Origin: Botryosphaeria dothidea
Lineage: Eukaryota > Ascomycota > Dothideomycetes > Botryosphaeriales > Botryosphaeriaceae
Length of the DNA: 64,000 nt
NCBI GenBank assembly: GCA_011503125.2
Contig: WWBZ02000016.1
Coordinates: 682,001-746,000 of the forward strand
Direction: 5' to 3'
The position numbers were made by a program, and so were the translations under genes. Positions within the stretch are counted from its first letter, which is position 1. Every line of letters begins with the position of its first letter. Shown in pieces: positions 22,827-35,856 of the stretch. The notes under the pieces are model-generated. The model was not told the DNA's origin, did not search any database, and was given only the letters and a program-made list of their open reading frames with translations.

Positions 22827-25809
22827 CGCTGGACGCTCAAAACCAGTGCGAGACTGCAGGACGGCTCGCGTACGCGTCACGGATCAAGACTTTGCAGCAT
22901 TTCAGAGATTCAGGCTCTCATCACTTCTACATTTTTTAACATTGTTTGCATCAACATCTTCAAGCTTCTTCCATACCCAAATTTTAGGCGGACACATGTA
23001 CGATTTCCAGAAGGAATGAAAAAAGTAAAAAGAAAATTTAGCACAAACACCACCCATACTTTTGCACTTGAGCCGGCTCGCTGCGGCCCCGCGGTATTTT
23101 CTGGAGAAACAACGCACCGACGCGACAATTTACACATCGCCGAGGAGTGTTCGCTGGCGAGGTCCTTGGCAAGACGTTGAGCTCCGTCCGGCTCCTAGTT
23201 AGCGCCAACCATCGGGACATTTTTCGAGCGAGATGCCAACCGTATCCGTAACAGACGCCACAATCTACCGCCACAGCCCAGCCGACGGAAGTTTCTCCGG
23301 GACACGCGTCTTTGCCACCCTTTGCCGACGATGGTGGATACCTTTTGCTGCAGGGTGGAGTTCATACAAAGAGATTGAAACGCGGGGCCGCAACGGCGGG
23401 GGCGGAATAATGAAGGAAATGTCTCCTCGCCCTCGGGTCCGTTCTGGTCATTCGCGATTTATGGAACAGCGACCAATCAGAAGCGTCTCTTTCCGCGCAA
23501 AGCCGCCAAAATGAAGGGAGAGCAGCCCACAAGGGCGGTTGTGGGCTCGAAACGCAGATCAATCAGATCCACCGGCAGCCCTAGGGAGATCAGTGGAATG
23601 ACAGTTCTTCCCCTAGCCCTTTCCTTTTCTCCCCTCCAGACGGTAGCCGCTGTTTGATCTGCTTGTAAGCGCGTTTTAGCTCGCGGGGAGAGATTTCGAA
23701 GGCCAAGCGAGATGACCGGTCCGCGGGCAGTCCGTGGGGCTCCGGGACCGGTGATCATGGCCCTCTCGCTTCGCGCGCCCCGGGTGCCCGGCGATCCGAA
23801 GCCCCTCCCGACTTTTCGGCCCCCACGTGGTCCGCATATTAACTGTGGCATATTAGTAGGCCGGCGAAACTTGCCTTTTTCTGGTCTCAAGTGCAGGTCG
23901 GTGGGTCCGGAGGAAGTTTCTGTACTTACCTTGAGCAGAGATTAGCTGCTGGACTGCGCTGTCCGGGAACCCGACGACTCCCCGTCAACCGGAATGTCCT
24001 TTGCGACAAAACGTTAGCGGTCGCCAAGAAAAAGAATATCACGCGAAAGGCACAGGGCCTGCTCATGGCATTGTATACGTCCTACGCCCCTCTTCTTGTT
24101 GACTGCTGCGAGAAGTGTCACACCATATATAACCAACCTCTGCTCCTCCACGTTACTGCTGATCTATCTTGTAGTTGCATTTACAACCGGGGCTCTATTT
24201 CACTCAATACTGGTCTATAAGGTATTCGTATGTGAAACGATGTTTGGAATTGACTCTAAGCTCGAAGTTTGCAACGGGAATGGCCATTCAAAGCCATTTC
24301 GCGGACGACAAAAATGCACGCGACATACTATCAGCAATAACAATCCGCTGTTCTCTCTGGATCCGCACGAGCTGCCAGATTCTTCTTAAAATGAGTCTGG
24401 GTCATGGCCAGCATTGTTCATCGTTGGTACTGGTTGCTGGTGAGACCCTTTAGGTGGCGGGAGACCGGAGGCGGCAAGGTCGCGCGGTTGGACGTGGATG
24501 GGCGAGGGATGATCAAGGCTAGGTGGCAGAAGCGAGCGCGAGCTTGTTAAGCTTAATGGGCATTCGAACATTTACAGTTGGTCTCCGGCATCGTTGTCGT
24601 GGATGGACGGAAGGGCAAGAATTACTAGGGACGTTTCACAAAGATGACTGAAGCCGAGCTAATTTTTGCTTGAGCCCAGACTAGAAGGTAAAGTTAGAAC
24701 ATCAGCTATCAGGCTCGAAGGTCTTTTTGTTACAGCGCAGCTAAGATTTTAGCATGTAGAGAACATGGATGATTCTCCTTCTCGGGGATCTTCCCAAATT
24801 GTACGATCCGCAAAATGTTTTACCGACTTGAGAGCCGGAATCCGGTCTCCTTCAATATGAGACTCTAGTAACTTCAATCGAGTAGCACATTAGTGATCCG
24901 ATGGTTTTGCAACATGCCGCCGTGTGATTTTGGAGATCCGCGGGACATTGTGCAGACCTTTGCCGACCAGTGTCAGCCGATTCGAACGGAAAGCGAAGAC
25001 AACATGCTAGGGCGCGGGTTTGCTTTCCAGTTTTTGTTGTTCGGAGACCTGGAAGGTCGGCCTGCTAGATCCGTCCTAACGTGCGAAGTGTAAGGTATCT
25101 ACTCTTGCTTGCCTGTGCAAGTTTACGGATTGATGCTGAAGGCTTTGCAGACCCTCCTGGCGGCATGATTCGGTTTGAACCTATGTTTAGTGGCATGCGC
25201 GGTGAGAATGGTAAACAAGACTGCGCACTGGGATAGGGAGTTCGAGGGGATGAGGCTGTCATCGTGGCTGGCCTGACTTTTTGGCCAAGCGCACTGCAGG
25301 CGAGATGTTGAAAAGAGATAACATGGATTTAATAGAAAGTTGAGAAGTGCCTACACGGGTGAGCAGCTATTCGTCTAATAGTTAGTCCTGTGAGACTGGG
25401 TGAATAGGGAGACGATTAGAAATTATGTGCAAAGGGTAAAATTGAGAAAATCGTTGTTTTTCGTTCTTTAGTATAGGGCTAGCTATTTTATACGTATTCA
25501 ACTGATTGAGCCTCGTCACGAGACCATCTGACTCCATTACACTGTATGCATGTATGCAACTACATTGCTACCCAGCCACCCAACTTGGTTTTGTGACAGA
25601 ATGAAAAATCAGCCCCACAATCATATACGAATCTGTGACTAGGAAAGAAGCGGATCAACAGAGCCCTCCGCACTTTGCACAACTGCATACGATAGTTGAT
25701 CGGTATGGCATTTATTAGGCGAAAAGTCGATGGTTCTATCTATACGAGTGTACGGGAGAAGCTGAGATTCTACAGCATTCACCACAATGAAGATCAGACT
25801 TTCGGGGTT
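22827..25809. other. Intergenic region, about 3.0 kb
   Basis: Flanks the 3' ends of the receptor gene (plus) and the Dal5-type permease gene (minus). No protein motif, terminal repeat or RNA gene was recognised. 23500-23850 is GC-rich with long overlapping frames on both strands, which I regard as composition effects. Confidence 0.4.
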
Positions 25810-28035
25810 TTAGTGGGTGAACCTAAAGTCCAGCCTCTTCGCGCCCTCGTCCTTGGTATTGTGGATGTATTCAATCTTCTCCTCTCCCGTCAACTTCGCC
25901 CAAGCCTCCTCACGGCGTTTGTTCCTCACGACATAATAATACTTGACGCCATACAACAGCACAACGTTGAAGCAGCAAATGCCGAGAAGAATCTTATTAC
26001 CGCGTTGATCTGAAAATGGTCAGCACACATCTCATCCTTCCACAGCCTCGTTAAACAAGAACTTACACAGCGGCTTATCATCCTCGCGATAGATGTTGGA
26101 GCCAATGATGTTGCCGGACTGCACGAACATATTGTACAGCGCCGCCGACACCGCTCTTGTGCGCACGGCGTTTGAGTTCCTTGAGTTCCAGGAGACGAGA
26201 ATGGCGTGGCAGTATGGGTAGGAGAGGAGGCCAGTCAGGAGCGCATATCGGACCCATTCGCTGGCCTTGGCGCCCAAGGCGACGAGGGCGACGAGCCAGG
26301 GGAAGATCCAGATGTTGGAGGTGGAAGAGACGATGGCGCGTTCGTTGACCCGTTCGCTGACCCAGGAAATGATGAGGAGCTGGGCCTGTTAGTTGATCGA
26401 CGCCGTCGATGTCAGGGAAAAGTGTGCTTACATTGACGCCGAAGAGGAATTGCGAAGGAATGGTCAGAAGATTGGCTTCAAAGGTGCTGAAACCCATCTG
26501 ACGGAGAATGTAGGAGAGATAGTTCTGCGGCGGGCTGGGCGGGATGTAGTTGGTCAGGCCAACCTGATGAATGTCAGCGGAAGTGCTTCGGAAGTGGTGG
26601 GGATGCCGTACGAGGTAGAGCGGCCACAGGTCGTAGTCCTTAATGCATTTCCAGAGGCGTTGCAAATCGACACCTTGCCTGTTGTGCATATCACCCTTTG
26701 AAGGGTCGTCGCGGAGGATGCGGTTGATCAGAATCTTCTCCTCGTGTTCGTCGAACCAGCCCTTGCCTCGCATGCGTCCGGCAGTCTGGCAAGGACCAGG
26801 AGGCATGATGGCCCAGCTGGCAAGTCCTATGACGGTCTGTAAATGTCAGGTAATAACCCTGTCTACAAAGGTCGCTTTACTTACAGTGATGCATCCTTCA
26901 ATGAGGAAACTGCACATTGAGTTAGCGGAGAGTAGTGGAAATTTCCAAAGCAAACTTACAGCCATTGCCATCCAGACCAGCCTTGCAATCCTCTCATCTG
27001 AAGAATGCCAGCAGCAAGAAGAGAGCCGAGACTATGAAGCGAGTCAGCAATAATAATGGCCGTCATTCCTTGATCGCCTTACATGTTGCATGTGCTGAGT
27101 ACGGTCCAGAACCAAGAGAGTCTGATGGGGAGTTCCTTGGACTTGTACCAGTACGTCAGGTACAGAACTGTATCCGGCTGGTTTCTGTAAGTATTATATC
27201 CTCTGTGCTATCATGGCGGACATACAATAAATCCTCCCATTAGCAGTCCAAGAAGGCAGCGGGTAACATAGTACCCGGTCTTGTTCGTCAGTCCAGCTTG
27301 AGCGGCTGAGATGATTGACCACGCAGTGATGATGAAGGGAATCCAGCTAAAACATGTCAGATGAGGAAGAATGAACAACGAAAGAAAATAACTTACACAT
27401 CAGCACCAAGCTTTTTGGAAATTAGACCGGAGGGAAGCTCTGCTGCGAGGAAAGATACGAGAAAAATGGTTTGGCCATAATTGTAGTCATTGGTGTCCAT
27501 CCCCAGTTCTTCAAGCATATCATCACTGATTGCTACAGATCATTAGCACCAAACGGCTTAGAAAGCGAAGTGCTGACAGCGAACCTCGGTTGATGTTACG
27601 TCTGTTCAGATCCAGAGATCTACTAAGGCGTTAGAAAATGGCGGAGGTAACCGGCAACGTATTTTTGACATACAAAAACATTAACCAGGTCCAAACCATG
27701 ACGCGCAGGTCAATCTGAGGGTTGTATTAGCGACATGGCTATACATTCAATGGATCGACATAGCTTACCTTGCGTCTGACACGGAGTTCTTCCTGGGCAG
27801 TCCAAGTGAAAGTTGGGTCGAAGCGGTGGCGACCCTCATACTTCGCATTCTCGAAGATGTTCCTCCAGTAATCCGCGACCTTGGGATCGGAAAAGATGTG
27901 GTCCCTACCAGAACCGTAGTCGCCTTGGATCTCGACATCGCTGATAGACTCGTCTCTGCTCTCGGTGCCGGGGCTGTCCTTGACGTCGGAAGTCTCAGTG
28001 ATGTCTTTTTTGTCGGAAATCTCGTGGGCAGCCAT
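25810..28035 (-). CDS. MFS permease of the anion:cation symporter (Dal5/allantoate) type
   Basis: Roughly ten exons. The first is 27769-28035, encoding a hydrophilic acidic N-terminus ending WTAQEELRVRRK. Next come RVMVWTWLMFL, SLDLNRRNINRA (the LD-x-x-N signature of the family), NYGQTIFLVSFLAAELPS, TRCLLGLLMGGFI, TYWYKSKELPIRLSWFW and LQGWSGWQWLFLIEGCITV. The C-terminal half has IPSQFLFGVN, SYPYCHAILVSWNSRNSN and NIIGSNIYREDDKPL, ending KRLDFRFTH before TAA at 25810. Twelve membrane segments are expected. Relatives carry carboxylates such as allantoate, nicotinate, pantothenate or biotin. It lies near the aldehyde-dehydrogenase block and may import a substrate for it; that is inference. Internal splice sites were read by homology and a few may be off. 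Confidence 0.85.
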
Positions 28036-29329
28036 CTTGGGCAGACGACTTCTGGAAGCGGGGTAGGGAAGTCGATGACAACAGGCACCTGCAGACTGGA
28101 CCGGATCTTTAAGAGGGGCTTAAATTGACCCGACGACCAGGTAGACGTCGCATCAAGCTCTGCAAGAAAAGGCGGCAGAAAAATTCCCTGCCGATTCCGA
28201 GCTCGTTCTTGCACCATATCGCGCCATGCACAGAATCTGGCATAGGAGCCGCCCCAGGAGTCGTCGGACATGCGTGGCAGCTGAATAGCAAAAAGCTTAT
28301 TGGTGTTGGCAATCGGCTGTTTTGCAGTGGCAGAGCCCATCTCCCAAGCCGATGCTGGGCGCGCCAAGAACAGCGGATAGCGGGCGAGCGACGATGCCGT
28401 GATTGATACCAAGACTTGCGTGCTGCCCAGCCAGTCGCAACAACACTGTCGCCCTCGCCACCCTGCGAAATGAGCCCTCCAAGCCGGGCCACATTGCCAG
28501 ATTGGCTGCTTCGTCTGATATCCGCCATTATCCCGCCGTCCGCCAAGAGTTTTTCAGGCTGCTGGAGAGATAACCGCCCCGCGCAATGCTGTAATATTCG
28601 CCGTCATTAACCCGACCTGAGCGCCTATCTTTCGATCTTTGGGATGATTTCTTACCCCGACAAGTATATGGTTGGTGGCTAGTCCCTGTTTCAGTGCCGT
28701 TCTCTTTGGCGGACCCCCTCCATTTGTTACCTCCCGCAGAATTTTTCCAGATACGATGTTCCAGATGTGCAGCATGAATAGAAGGCGCTTCACTCTCCTC
28801 CAGTTGTCTGGAGTGCTTTCATGGTGCTACAGACTGTGAGCGTCTCAATTCCTTTTACTTTTTCAATCCAAAAACAGGACTACCTCCGCTGTACCGTGGC
28901 ATTCAGCAACCAAACCCGTCTCAGCTCTTACTCGCCCAGTGGGAATGATGGTGGCTGAGAGGAGAATACGCCACGGTCGTGAAAATATGGTCAGAGTTTC
29001 TTGGTGTTGATAAGAAAAGAAGGTTTGCGCCGGCCGGATGGTTCTGGGTTTCTTAAAATCTGGGAGGGCTTGAATCGCGTCATTTGGGCGCGAAACATGC
29101 AACCAACTCTCCGCCAGGCCTAAGCATTATTTCACAAGGCAGGTAAGCGCTTCCAAGACAACGTCACGTTTTGAAAGAGTGGATGCGAGATACGTGCAAT
29201 TGTGTAATCACAATTGACGTCTCATTGCAATTTATCTGCTCAGACCCACGAAACAATTACTGACACAGATAGCACCTCCAACCATACGTTCATGCCGCAC
29301 GGCCTTGTGAGCAGACTACTCGGAGGGTC
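28036..29329. promoter_or_regulatory. Upstream region of the Dal5-type permease gene
   Basis: About 1.3 kb between the permease start and the carbonic anhydrase stop, both genes on the minus strand. It must contain the permease promoter, but no specific element could be assigned. No further gene seen. Confidence 0.45.
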
Positions 29330-30157
29330 TCACTCTCGACCCTTTGCAGGCGCCACTTCCTTCAGAAGCCCAGTATCAAGATCATACACGTAGCCGGAAA
29401 CCTTCGCTCCCTTGGGCAAGAAAGGCCAGGCCCCCAGATCTTCGACGTCCTCGATGACACTGTCCTCAGTTCCAAGACTACGCATAACATTAGCATTAAA
29501 AACCCACGCGAGTGTCTCTTACATACTGCCTGAAAGTCAAGAAAACCTTATCCTTGATCTCATGAGCATGTGCGGGCGCCCTTGTACTGAGCTTCTCTCG
29601 GACTTCATCATCCGTCGTATACACCCCGCCGCAATCTACACGATGTTAACAAGTCTCTTAGGCACATGACTCGAATAGTTCCGCAAATTTGCACCGTACC
29701 TGAGTGGTGTATCACAACGATTTGGCCAATGGGCAGGATCGTTCCCATGATTTCAAGGCTTCTGAAGACATCAGCGTCCACTCGGCCACCCGCATTGCGA
29801 ATGATATTGGCTTCTGGATTACTTTATGTAAGCATAAGAAACAGTGGGAAGCGTTTCTGGGGCATTTACCGCGGGGCCTGAGACTCAAGAACTCCGATAG
29901 ACGCAGACGCCGGTCGGAGCAGGTGACTGGAGGCCAAGGTGTCAGCACTGGAACAGAAAAAAGAAGGGTATAACGGACTAATGTAGAGCCCTTGGAAGTC
30001 GGACGGTGTTTGTGCTACAAAGTTTTCCAGCTTGCCCGGAACGACATGTTGCTTGGCGGCATATTCGCTGTGACAGGTCAGTACACCCGAAATTCTCTGA
30101 CTAAAGAGCTACGTACGCATTTCGCTGAACAAGCTCTTTGAATTGTACTTCGTTCAT
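29330..30157 (-). CDS. Beta-class carbonic anhydrase
   Basis: Zinc enzyme interconverting CO2 and bicarbonate. The start at 30157 begins MNEVQFKELVQRNA (exon 30117-30157); a 49-bp intron is followed by EYAAKQHVVPGKLENFVAQ. Zinc-site motifs are TCSDRRL (Cys and the Asp-Arg dyad) and VIHHSDCGG (His and Cys), the latter split by an intron. Between them lies ANIIRNAGGRVDADVFRSLE, the strongly conserved beta-CA stretch with the RNAGG loop. The C-terminal exon reads LGTEDSVIEDVEDLGAWPFL and ends AKGRE before TGA at 29330. Five introns are needed. The donor of the second (GTCCGT) is weak and inferred from the frame. The short length fits the small single-domain type; no mitochondrial targeting peptide is evident. 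Confidence 0.88.
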
Positions 30158-30619
30158 TATGAGAGATTGATTGAAGCTGATAGATGACTGGTGAGTTAAA
30201 GTCAAACCACTGAGAAAGGCTCTCATATATGTATCAAGAGAAGAGAAGGACTTGGTAACAACACTCTGATAGCTCCTCCTAGTTTATTCAACATCTCGAG
30301 GCCTTTGCCAGGCAGCATCGATTTCTGAACACTTGCCTTACTCATCAGGACTGAAGCCATCAATCCTGAACTCCGGTTCACTAATGTTTTAGCGGCAGCA
30401 AGCAATTCAAAACTCGTTGGGAAACCAGTGATACGGAGAGAATATTGTAATTGTTGATCATTCCGAGGCCCTTCTCTGAAGATGTATACGTTGCAGGACG
30501 TCATGAGTACACCAATGCGAGTAAGATTTGTTGAAGGCGCAGCCGTGATGACGCACGTGCACTGAAGGAGTCATTATTCCAAAGCAGCACGACCAAAGCT
30601 GACAGGCAGGTGCAACACT
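30158..30619. promoter_or_regulatory. Spacer between carbonic anhydrase and aldehyde dehydrogenase genes
   Basis: Carries the carbonic anhydrase promoter and the aldehyde dehydrogenase 3' flank, both minus strand. An 93-codon minus-strand frame at 30223-30504 has no recognisable features. Confidence 0.45.
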
Positions 30620-32465
30620 TCACACACCCTGAACCGTAAGCGTGCCCGTCTTTGTAATCAGGTATTCGTTCACCGCAACGTCCTTGCCCGACTCCTTTCC
30701 ATAGCCAGAGTCCTTCATGCCGCCGAACGGCGATTCCGCAGCGGAGGAGTTGCCTGCCAACATCACGATGATCAGTCGACAACAAAGCAGCACGACGGCG
30801 ACCAAACGCCACGAAACCCAACACTCACCAGTATTCAACCCAATCATGCCCGCCTCCAGATTCTCAAACAATCTCCACAAGCGATCGACGTCCTTCGTGA
30901 ACGCGTAGCTCGCCAAGCCCATCGGCGTGTCGTTCGCCAACCGCACGCCCTCGTCTTCCGTCTCGAACCTGTAGAACGCAGCGATCGGCGCGAAGCACTC
31001 CTCGCAGCTCACAAGCGCATCGCCGCTCATATCCGCAAGGATCGTCGGCTCGAAGAAATACCCCCTCGCCGCCTCCCCCTCCAGCACCGCCCTCTTCCCC
31101 CCCCGTCACGACCCGCGCGCCCTTCGCCACCGCGTCCTCGACCAGCGTCTCCGCGCGCTCGACCCCGCGCGGCGTGGTGACGGGGCCGATGGTGGTGTCG
31201 TCCGCGGCGCCGTGGCCGACGACGAGCCGGCGCGTCTCCTCGGTGAAGCGGGCGAGGAAGGCGTCGTGGATGCCGGACTGGACGAGGAAGCGGTTGACGG
31301 TGACGCAGGCCTGGCCGGCGTGACGCCACTTGAGGCCGAAGAGCTGGGCCATGGCCTGGTCGAGGTCGGCGTCGTTGAAGATCAGGGCGGGGCAGTTGCC
31401 GCCGAGCTCGAGGGTGACTTTTTTGAGGGTCGAGGCGCAGTGTGAGGTGATGAGTTTGCCGATGCGAGTCGAGCCTGGTGAGCGGCTTAGCTTGGTTGCC
31501 GCAGGGAAGTGAGGGATTGCATGGAGAAAGGCGAAGAAGGCTCCGTGGCGGAGTCTCTAAGCAGAGATGGCCTACCGGTGAAGGATATTTTTTTGACAAG
31601 GGGGTGACGGCAAAGTGCTTCACTGAGAGACGGGGTGTTCTCAAGACTGGTAGGGAGAATGTTCAGCACTCCCGGGGGGAAGCCAGCTTCCGTGGCCAGC
31701 TTGGCAAGAGCGAGAGCGGACAACGGAGTCTCAGGTGATGGCTTCACAATCATGGTGCAGCCAGCAGCCAATGCTGCTCCTGCCTTGCGCAAGACCATCG
31801 CAATAGGGAAATTCCATGGTACGAGAGCAGCCGTTACACCCAGCGGTTGCTTGATGGTCAGGACACGGCGACCAGGTAAGGCAGGCGTGAACGCAGTGCC
31901 TTGAATACGCTCTGCTTCTCCAGCGAACCACCTGGCGTTATGGTGAGTGAATGAGAATGAGTGGACGACAAATTGCAGCTGACCAAGTAAATGACAGGGA
32001 ATAATCAAGCTCGCCAATTGCTTCGGCGTAAGGCTTTCCCGTCTCGTAGACGAGTATGTTCGCAATGTCTTGCTTATGCTCTTTGATGAGGGCATCCCAT
32101 CGGTACAGCCACTGTGCCCTAGTGCGGGGTGAAATGGTCCGGTACTTCAGAAAGGCGTCCTGAGCTGCCTGAACGACGGCCGGGACATCAGTCGCATCGT
32201 TGTCAGCGACCCGAGCCCATGGTTTGTCGGTACCAGGATCTACGGGACAGACACAGGGTTAGCAATCCTGGAGGACCCATGATCCCATAATATCCGAGCT
32301 TACCAAGAACATCGAATGTGGAGCCGGATTGCGCTGACACCCACTGTCCTCCAACGTAGGCTTTGGTCTCGAGCAAGTCGGGGCGGTTGAGCTGGTGGAG
32401 TTGAGCAAGACCGACCAACGTCACAGATGATGATGGCTTACTTTGAAGGGAATCTCGTAGGCCAT
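30620..32465 (-). CDS. Aldehyde dehydrogenase, succinate-semialdehyde dehydrogenase-like, with a homopolymer frameshift
   Basis: NAD(P)-dependent oxidation of an aldehyde to its acid. Exons begin 32442-32465 (MAYEIPFK) and 32304-32391 (LNRPDLLETKAYVGGQW, typical of SSADH-like enzymes). Then LIKEHKQDIANILVYETGKP, VPWNFPIAM, KKVTLELGGN with the catalytic Glu, and HAGQACVTVNRF with the catalytic Cys. At 31097-31104 the coding strand has G8. The frame before it (VVTGG) and after it (KRAVLEGEAARGYFFEPTI) join only if there are seven G. Everything after the run is family-like: SCEECFAPIAAFYRF, FENLEAGMIGLNTG, ESPFGGMKDSGYGKESG. So this is either a recent +1 mutation or a base-calling error. It shares a 374-bp divergent promoter with the short-chain dehydrogenase. 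Confidence 0.88.
31097..31104 (-). other. G8 homopolymer carrying a +1 frameshift in the aldehyde dehydrogenase
   Basis: Eight C on the plus strand. Upstream and downstream conserved ALDH segments lie in different frames, and one base fewer would join them. Confidence 0.85.
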
Positions 32466-32839
32466 TGTGGTAGTTTGGACAGGAGATTACTGAGGGATGA
32501 TATGATCTGAAGACTAAGGGTCGTCAGAGGCCTCTTAAGAAGTTATAGGAGAGGATTAGCAGTGAGAGAAGTCTTCCATGTATACATGGGCATAGCGGGC
32601 CCTGCATGATAACGGTGGAGTGATCGGCGTCTTAGAAGGTCTCAGGGCTTTGGGGAACCGGGTGCCAAGACAGGGACCGAGGGAGTGGAACAGGATGCAC
32701 GGCTCGAAGACTAATGAGCCGGTTGCATGTCTCTTGCGAAGCGCTGATAACCGCGGCGCAGCCCGCAGGAGCTGTCTCATCCCCTCGCAATTCCCCGCAA
32801 TCGCAACAACTGTTCCAATTTCCCAGACATTCAGACAAC
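32466..32839. promoter_or_regulatory. Shared divergent promoter, aldehyde dehydrogenase / short-chain dehydrogenase
   Basis: 374 bp separating two outward-facing start codons (minus 32465, plus 32840). Head-to-head arrangement with so little space implies joint control. No binding site was assigned with confidence. Confidence 0.6.
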
Positions 32840-33756
32840 ATGGGTCGGCTTGACAGCAAAGTTGCCATAGTCACTGGTATGCCTCTGAATCTCTTCCTAC
32901 GATCTGTGTTGAACTGACCACCGGCTTGCAGGTGCCGGCGCTGGCTTCGGTGAAGCGATTGCGAAGCATTACGTTGAGCAGGGTGCGAAGGTGCTCGTTT
33001 GCGACATTAACGATGAGGCGGGAGAGAAGGTGGCAGCGAGCTCCGAGTCATTCGCTTTCCAGCACGTCGACGTCTCGAAGAAGCACGATTGGGATGCCGC
33101 TGTTGACAAAGCCGTGAAGCTATGGGGAAAGATTGATATTCTGGTCAACAACGCTGGCACTACGTACACGAACAAGGTAAGGTCAAGCTCTGGTGGAGTC
33201 GCGATCGCTTGCTAACAAGCGTGGGGCAGTCCACAAACAACGTAACCGAGGACGAGTTCGACCGAGTATTCGCAGTCAACGTCAAAGGCGTCTATCTGGG
33301 ATGCAATGCCTTCACGGCACAGGTGATGAAGCAGGGCACGCCAGGCGCAATTGTCAACATCGCATCCGTGGGAGCGCACCGGCCACGGCCTGGACTGGTG
33401 TGGTACAATGCGTCGAAGGGAGCAATTGCAAACGTTGGTATTACCCGACGAGAGTGGGAGAAAAGCCGGGCGAGCTGATAAACTGCTAGGCAACGTTGGG
33501 ACTCGCGGCCGAATACGGCCCCAAGAAGATCCGCGTCAACTCCATCTGCCCGCTCGCGACAATGACGGGGCTGCTCGAGTCGTTCATAGGCAGCGCTATA
33601 ACGGAGGATATCAGATCGAAGATTGTGGCAGGAGTGCCGCTGGGACGGCTGGGAGAGGTGCGCGACGTGTCGAATGCAGCATTGTGGTTGGCGAGCGACG
33701 AGGCGTCCTTTGTGACGGGAGTCAATCTGGACGTCGACGGAGGACGCGCGATTTGA
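32840..33756 (+). CDS. Classical short-chain dehydrogenase/reductase
   Basis: Four exons (32840-32876, 32932-33176, 33230-33433, 33490-33756) give 250 aa, the usual SDR length. The cofactor motif VTGAGAGFGEAIA is split by the first intron. CDIN at the end of strand 2 has the Asp that favours NAD(H) over NADP(H). NNAG is present, and the catalytic Ser and Tyr-x-x-x-Lys appear as IASVG and YNASK. The end FVTGVNLDVDGGRAI is typical of 3-oxoacyl-reductase/glucose-dehydrogenase-like members. It would oxidise an alcohol or reduce a ketone in the cytosol. Its neighbours suggest it acts one step before the aldehyde dehydrogenase; this is inference. Its 3' end faces that of the sugar-type transporter 140 bp away. 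Confidence 0.94.
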
Positions 33757-33896
33757 CGCGGCACGCGTTGCTCGGCAGCGGCGTTGTTCCGCCCCGCCCA
33801 AATTGACCAATCAATCTGGTTGCTCTGATTATGTAATTAAACGCTGTACTCTGCAAGTGGGGAGCGCTCAGTCTCTATCAAGCTGACGCACCCCCT

Positions 33897-35856
33897 CTAT
33901 TCGTGCTTCTGACTCCCCTGCTCGCTGACGCTCTCGCTGTGACCTTGGGCATCACTGCTGATCACAATGCCCGTCTCCTTGGTCACGTCGGCTCCCTCAA
34001 GCGCCCGATCAAGGCGCGCCTTCTCTTCGTCCGTCGCATCCGTGATGTGCACAGCAACTTCATCGCCAAAGTTCTTGCCAATCTCTTCCAGTGTCAGCCG
34101 AGCAGTCTCTGGCCAGAAGAAGTAGATGCAAGGCAGGAAGAAGGCGCTCCAGCAGATGATGACCAGGTAGTACTTCCACCCAGCATTTGCAAATCCAAGT
34201 GGCGCCGTCTGCAGGAGGATGATCGTCGCTGCGGTAATCGTGAGTAAGCGCAATATCCCGCACCGAATGCTGAGACCCTTACATGAGAATTGTCCAAAGA
34301 GCGACCACCCCATCCCGATCGACCTGATTTCCGTCGGAAAGATCTCCGAAACATACAGGTACATGGTCGTGTCACAAAAAGTACCTGAAGACTTGTCAGT
34401 CGTATACTGATGGTCCCAGCTGAAAGCCAACTCACCTTGCATCGCCAAGTACAGGAACATCATCAGTACGCCGATGGCATTGCCTGCCCTGTTTGTTGTT
34501 CCGGCATATTCAGCCGTCATGGCTGCCAAGATCGAGGTGGTGACGATGATTCCCGCAAATCCGATCATGTACATGGTGCGCCGCGAGTTGACCTTGTCGT
34601 GTAGCCAGGCCCCCAATGGGTTGTAGATCACACCCGCCGTGGTCAGCCATAGTGCCGAGAGCAGTAACGGCATGTAGCCAGTCTGTCCGAGGTTTGTGTA
34701 AAGGATGACCGCATAGTTGTTCTAGGTATCTGCATTAGCTTGCAATCAGGACGCAGAAGAAAAAAAGAGCCGGGCCGTACAATGATAAGCGGACCGCCAA
34801 ACTCGGCACCCCACTGGGTCAAGAAGCCGATGATCATGCGCTTGCGATAACTTTTCTTTTGCACCACCGCTTTCCATGGGGATCCGCCGTATGCGGACAG
34901 CTTGTTGGCATCCATGCGAAGCTGTTCCTTGATCTGGAACATCTCCTCTTTGGCAGCCAGGTCGTTCGGGTCATCAGGTGACTTTCTCAGCTTACGGAGC
35001 ACATCATAAGCTTCTTCCATATGGCCCTTGGATGCCAACCACCGGGGGGATCGAGGGACCCATGGTGAGCCTGCAAGCAGGATCAATGGAGGCAGTATCT
35101 GGAAGCAAAGCGGAAAACGCCAACTGAACTCGCTAGGGGCGAAGTAGACGGCGAATCCAATCCAGCCTGCCAACATGTATCCGAACACCAGGAAGATGGC
35201 ATGATGGCCCACGAGCCATCCGCGCGAAGCTGGATCAGCCATTTCGGAGAAATACTAATAATTCTTAGCTTTCCGCCGATTCACATGCCTGTGAACACCT
35301 ACCATCGGGCAAACCGTGACCATCGTGCCGACGCACATTCCCATGATGAATCGGCCGGCTTGGAAGATGCTGCAAAGGTAGAACGGTTAGGACTTTGACT
35401 CTCCTTCTAGTTTCTATGGCGCAACTCACCCAATGCTGGTCGCACCTCCCTGCAGCGCACCTCCGAGAAGACCCAGCAGACAGCCCATTTGGATGTTTCG
35501 AATTCGGCCAAAAGCATCGCAAGACCACATCACGATGAGTGTAGCTACCGCTCCGCCGGCGCTAAACAGGCCATTGGCGGTAGAAATGACAGGAGTGGTT
35601 TTGCTGTCGTAACCAGGCTCATCGCTCTGAGGAAGGTCGAAGTACAGATACCATCCTGGCAAACCGATGGTTGAGCTGATAATAGATGCAGCATACCCGT
35701 AGGTCTATGGCTCGTAAAAGAGTCAGTATTAGTTCTTCCTTTTCAAATCTTGCCAGGACCTTTCCAAGGATCTTGGCAACTTACCAGCGAACCGATTGCG
35801 ATAAAAGCAAAAACGAGCTTTCCGTAAGTGCTCGTATGGGACCCGGCCTTCGCCAT
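33897..35856 (-). CDS. MFS sugar-porter family transporter
   Basis: Begins MAKAGSHTSTYGKLVFAFIA at 35856 and ends EQGSQKHE before TAG at 33897. Six exons or more are joined through introns of about 50-65 bp. Sugar-porter signatures: DAFGRIRNIQMG (loop 2-3), the variant RSPRWLASKGHMEEA for the PESPR motif, TTMYLYVSEIFPTEIRSIGMG after TM10, and FFWPETARLTLEEIG after TM12. Twelve helices are apparent. Relatives import hexoses, lactose, quinate or sugar acids by proton symport. It is flanked by a dehydrogenase and a cyclase-family enzyme, and shares a 678-bp divergent promoter with the latter. It is a likely importer for this pathway, substrate unknown. Confidence 0.92.
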
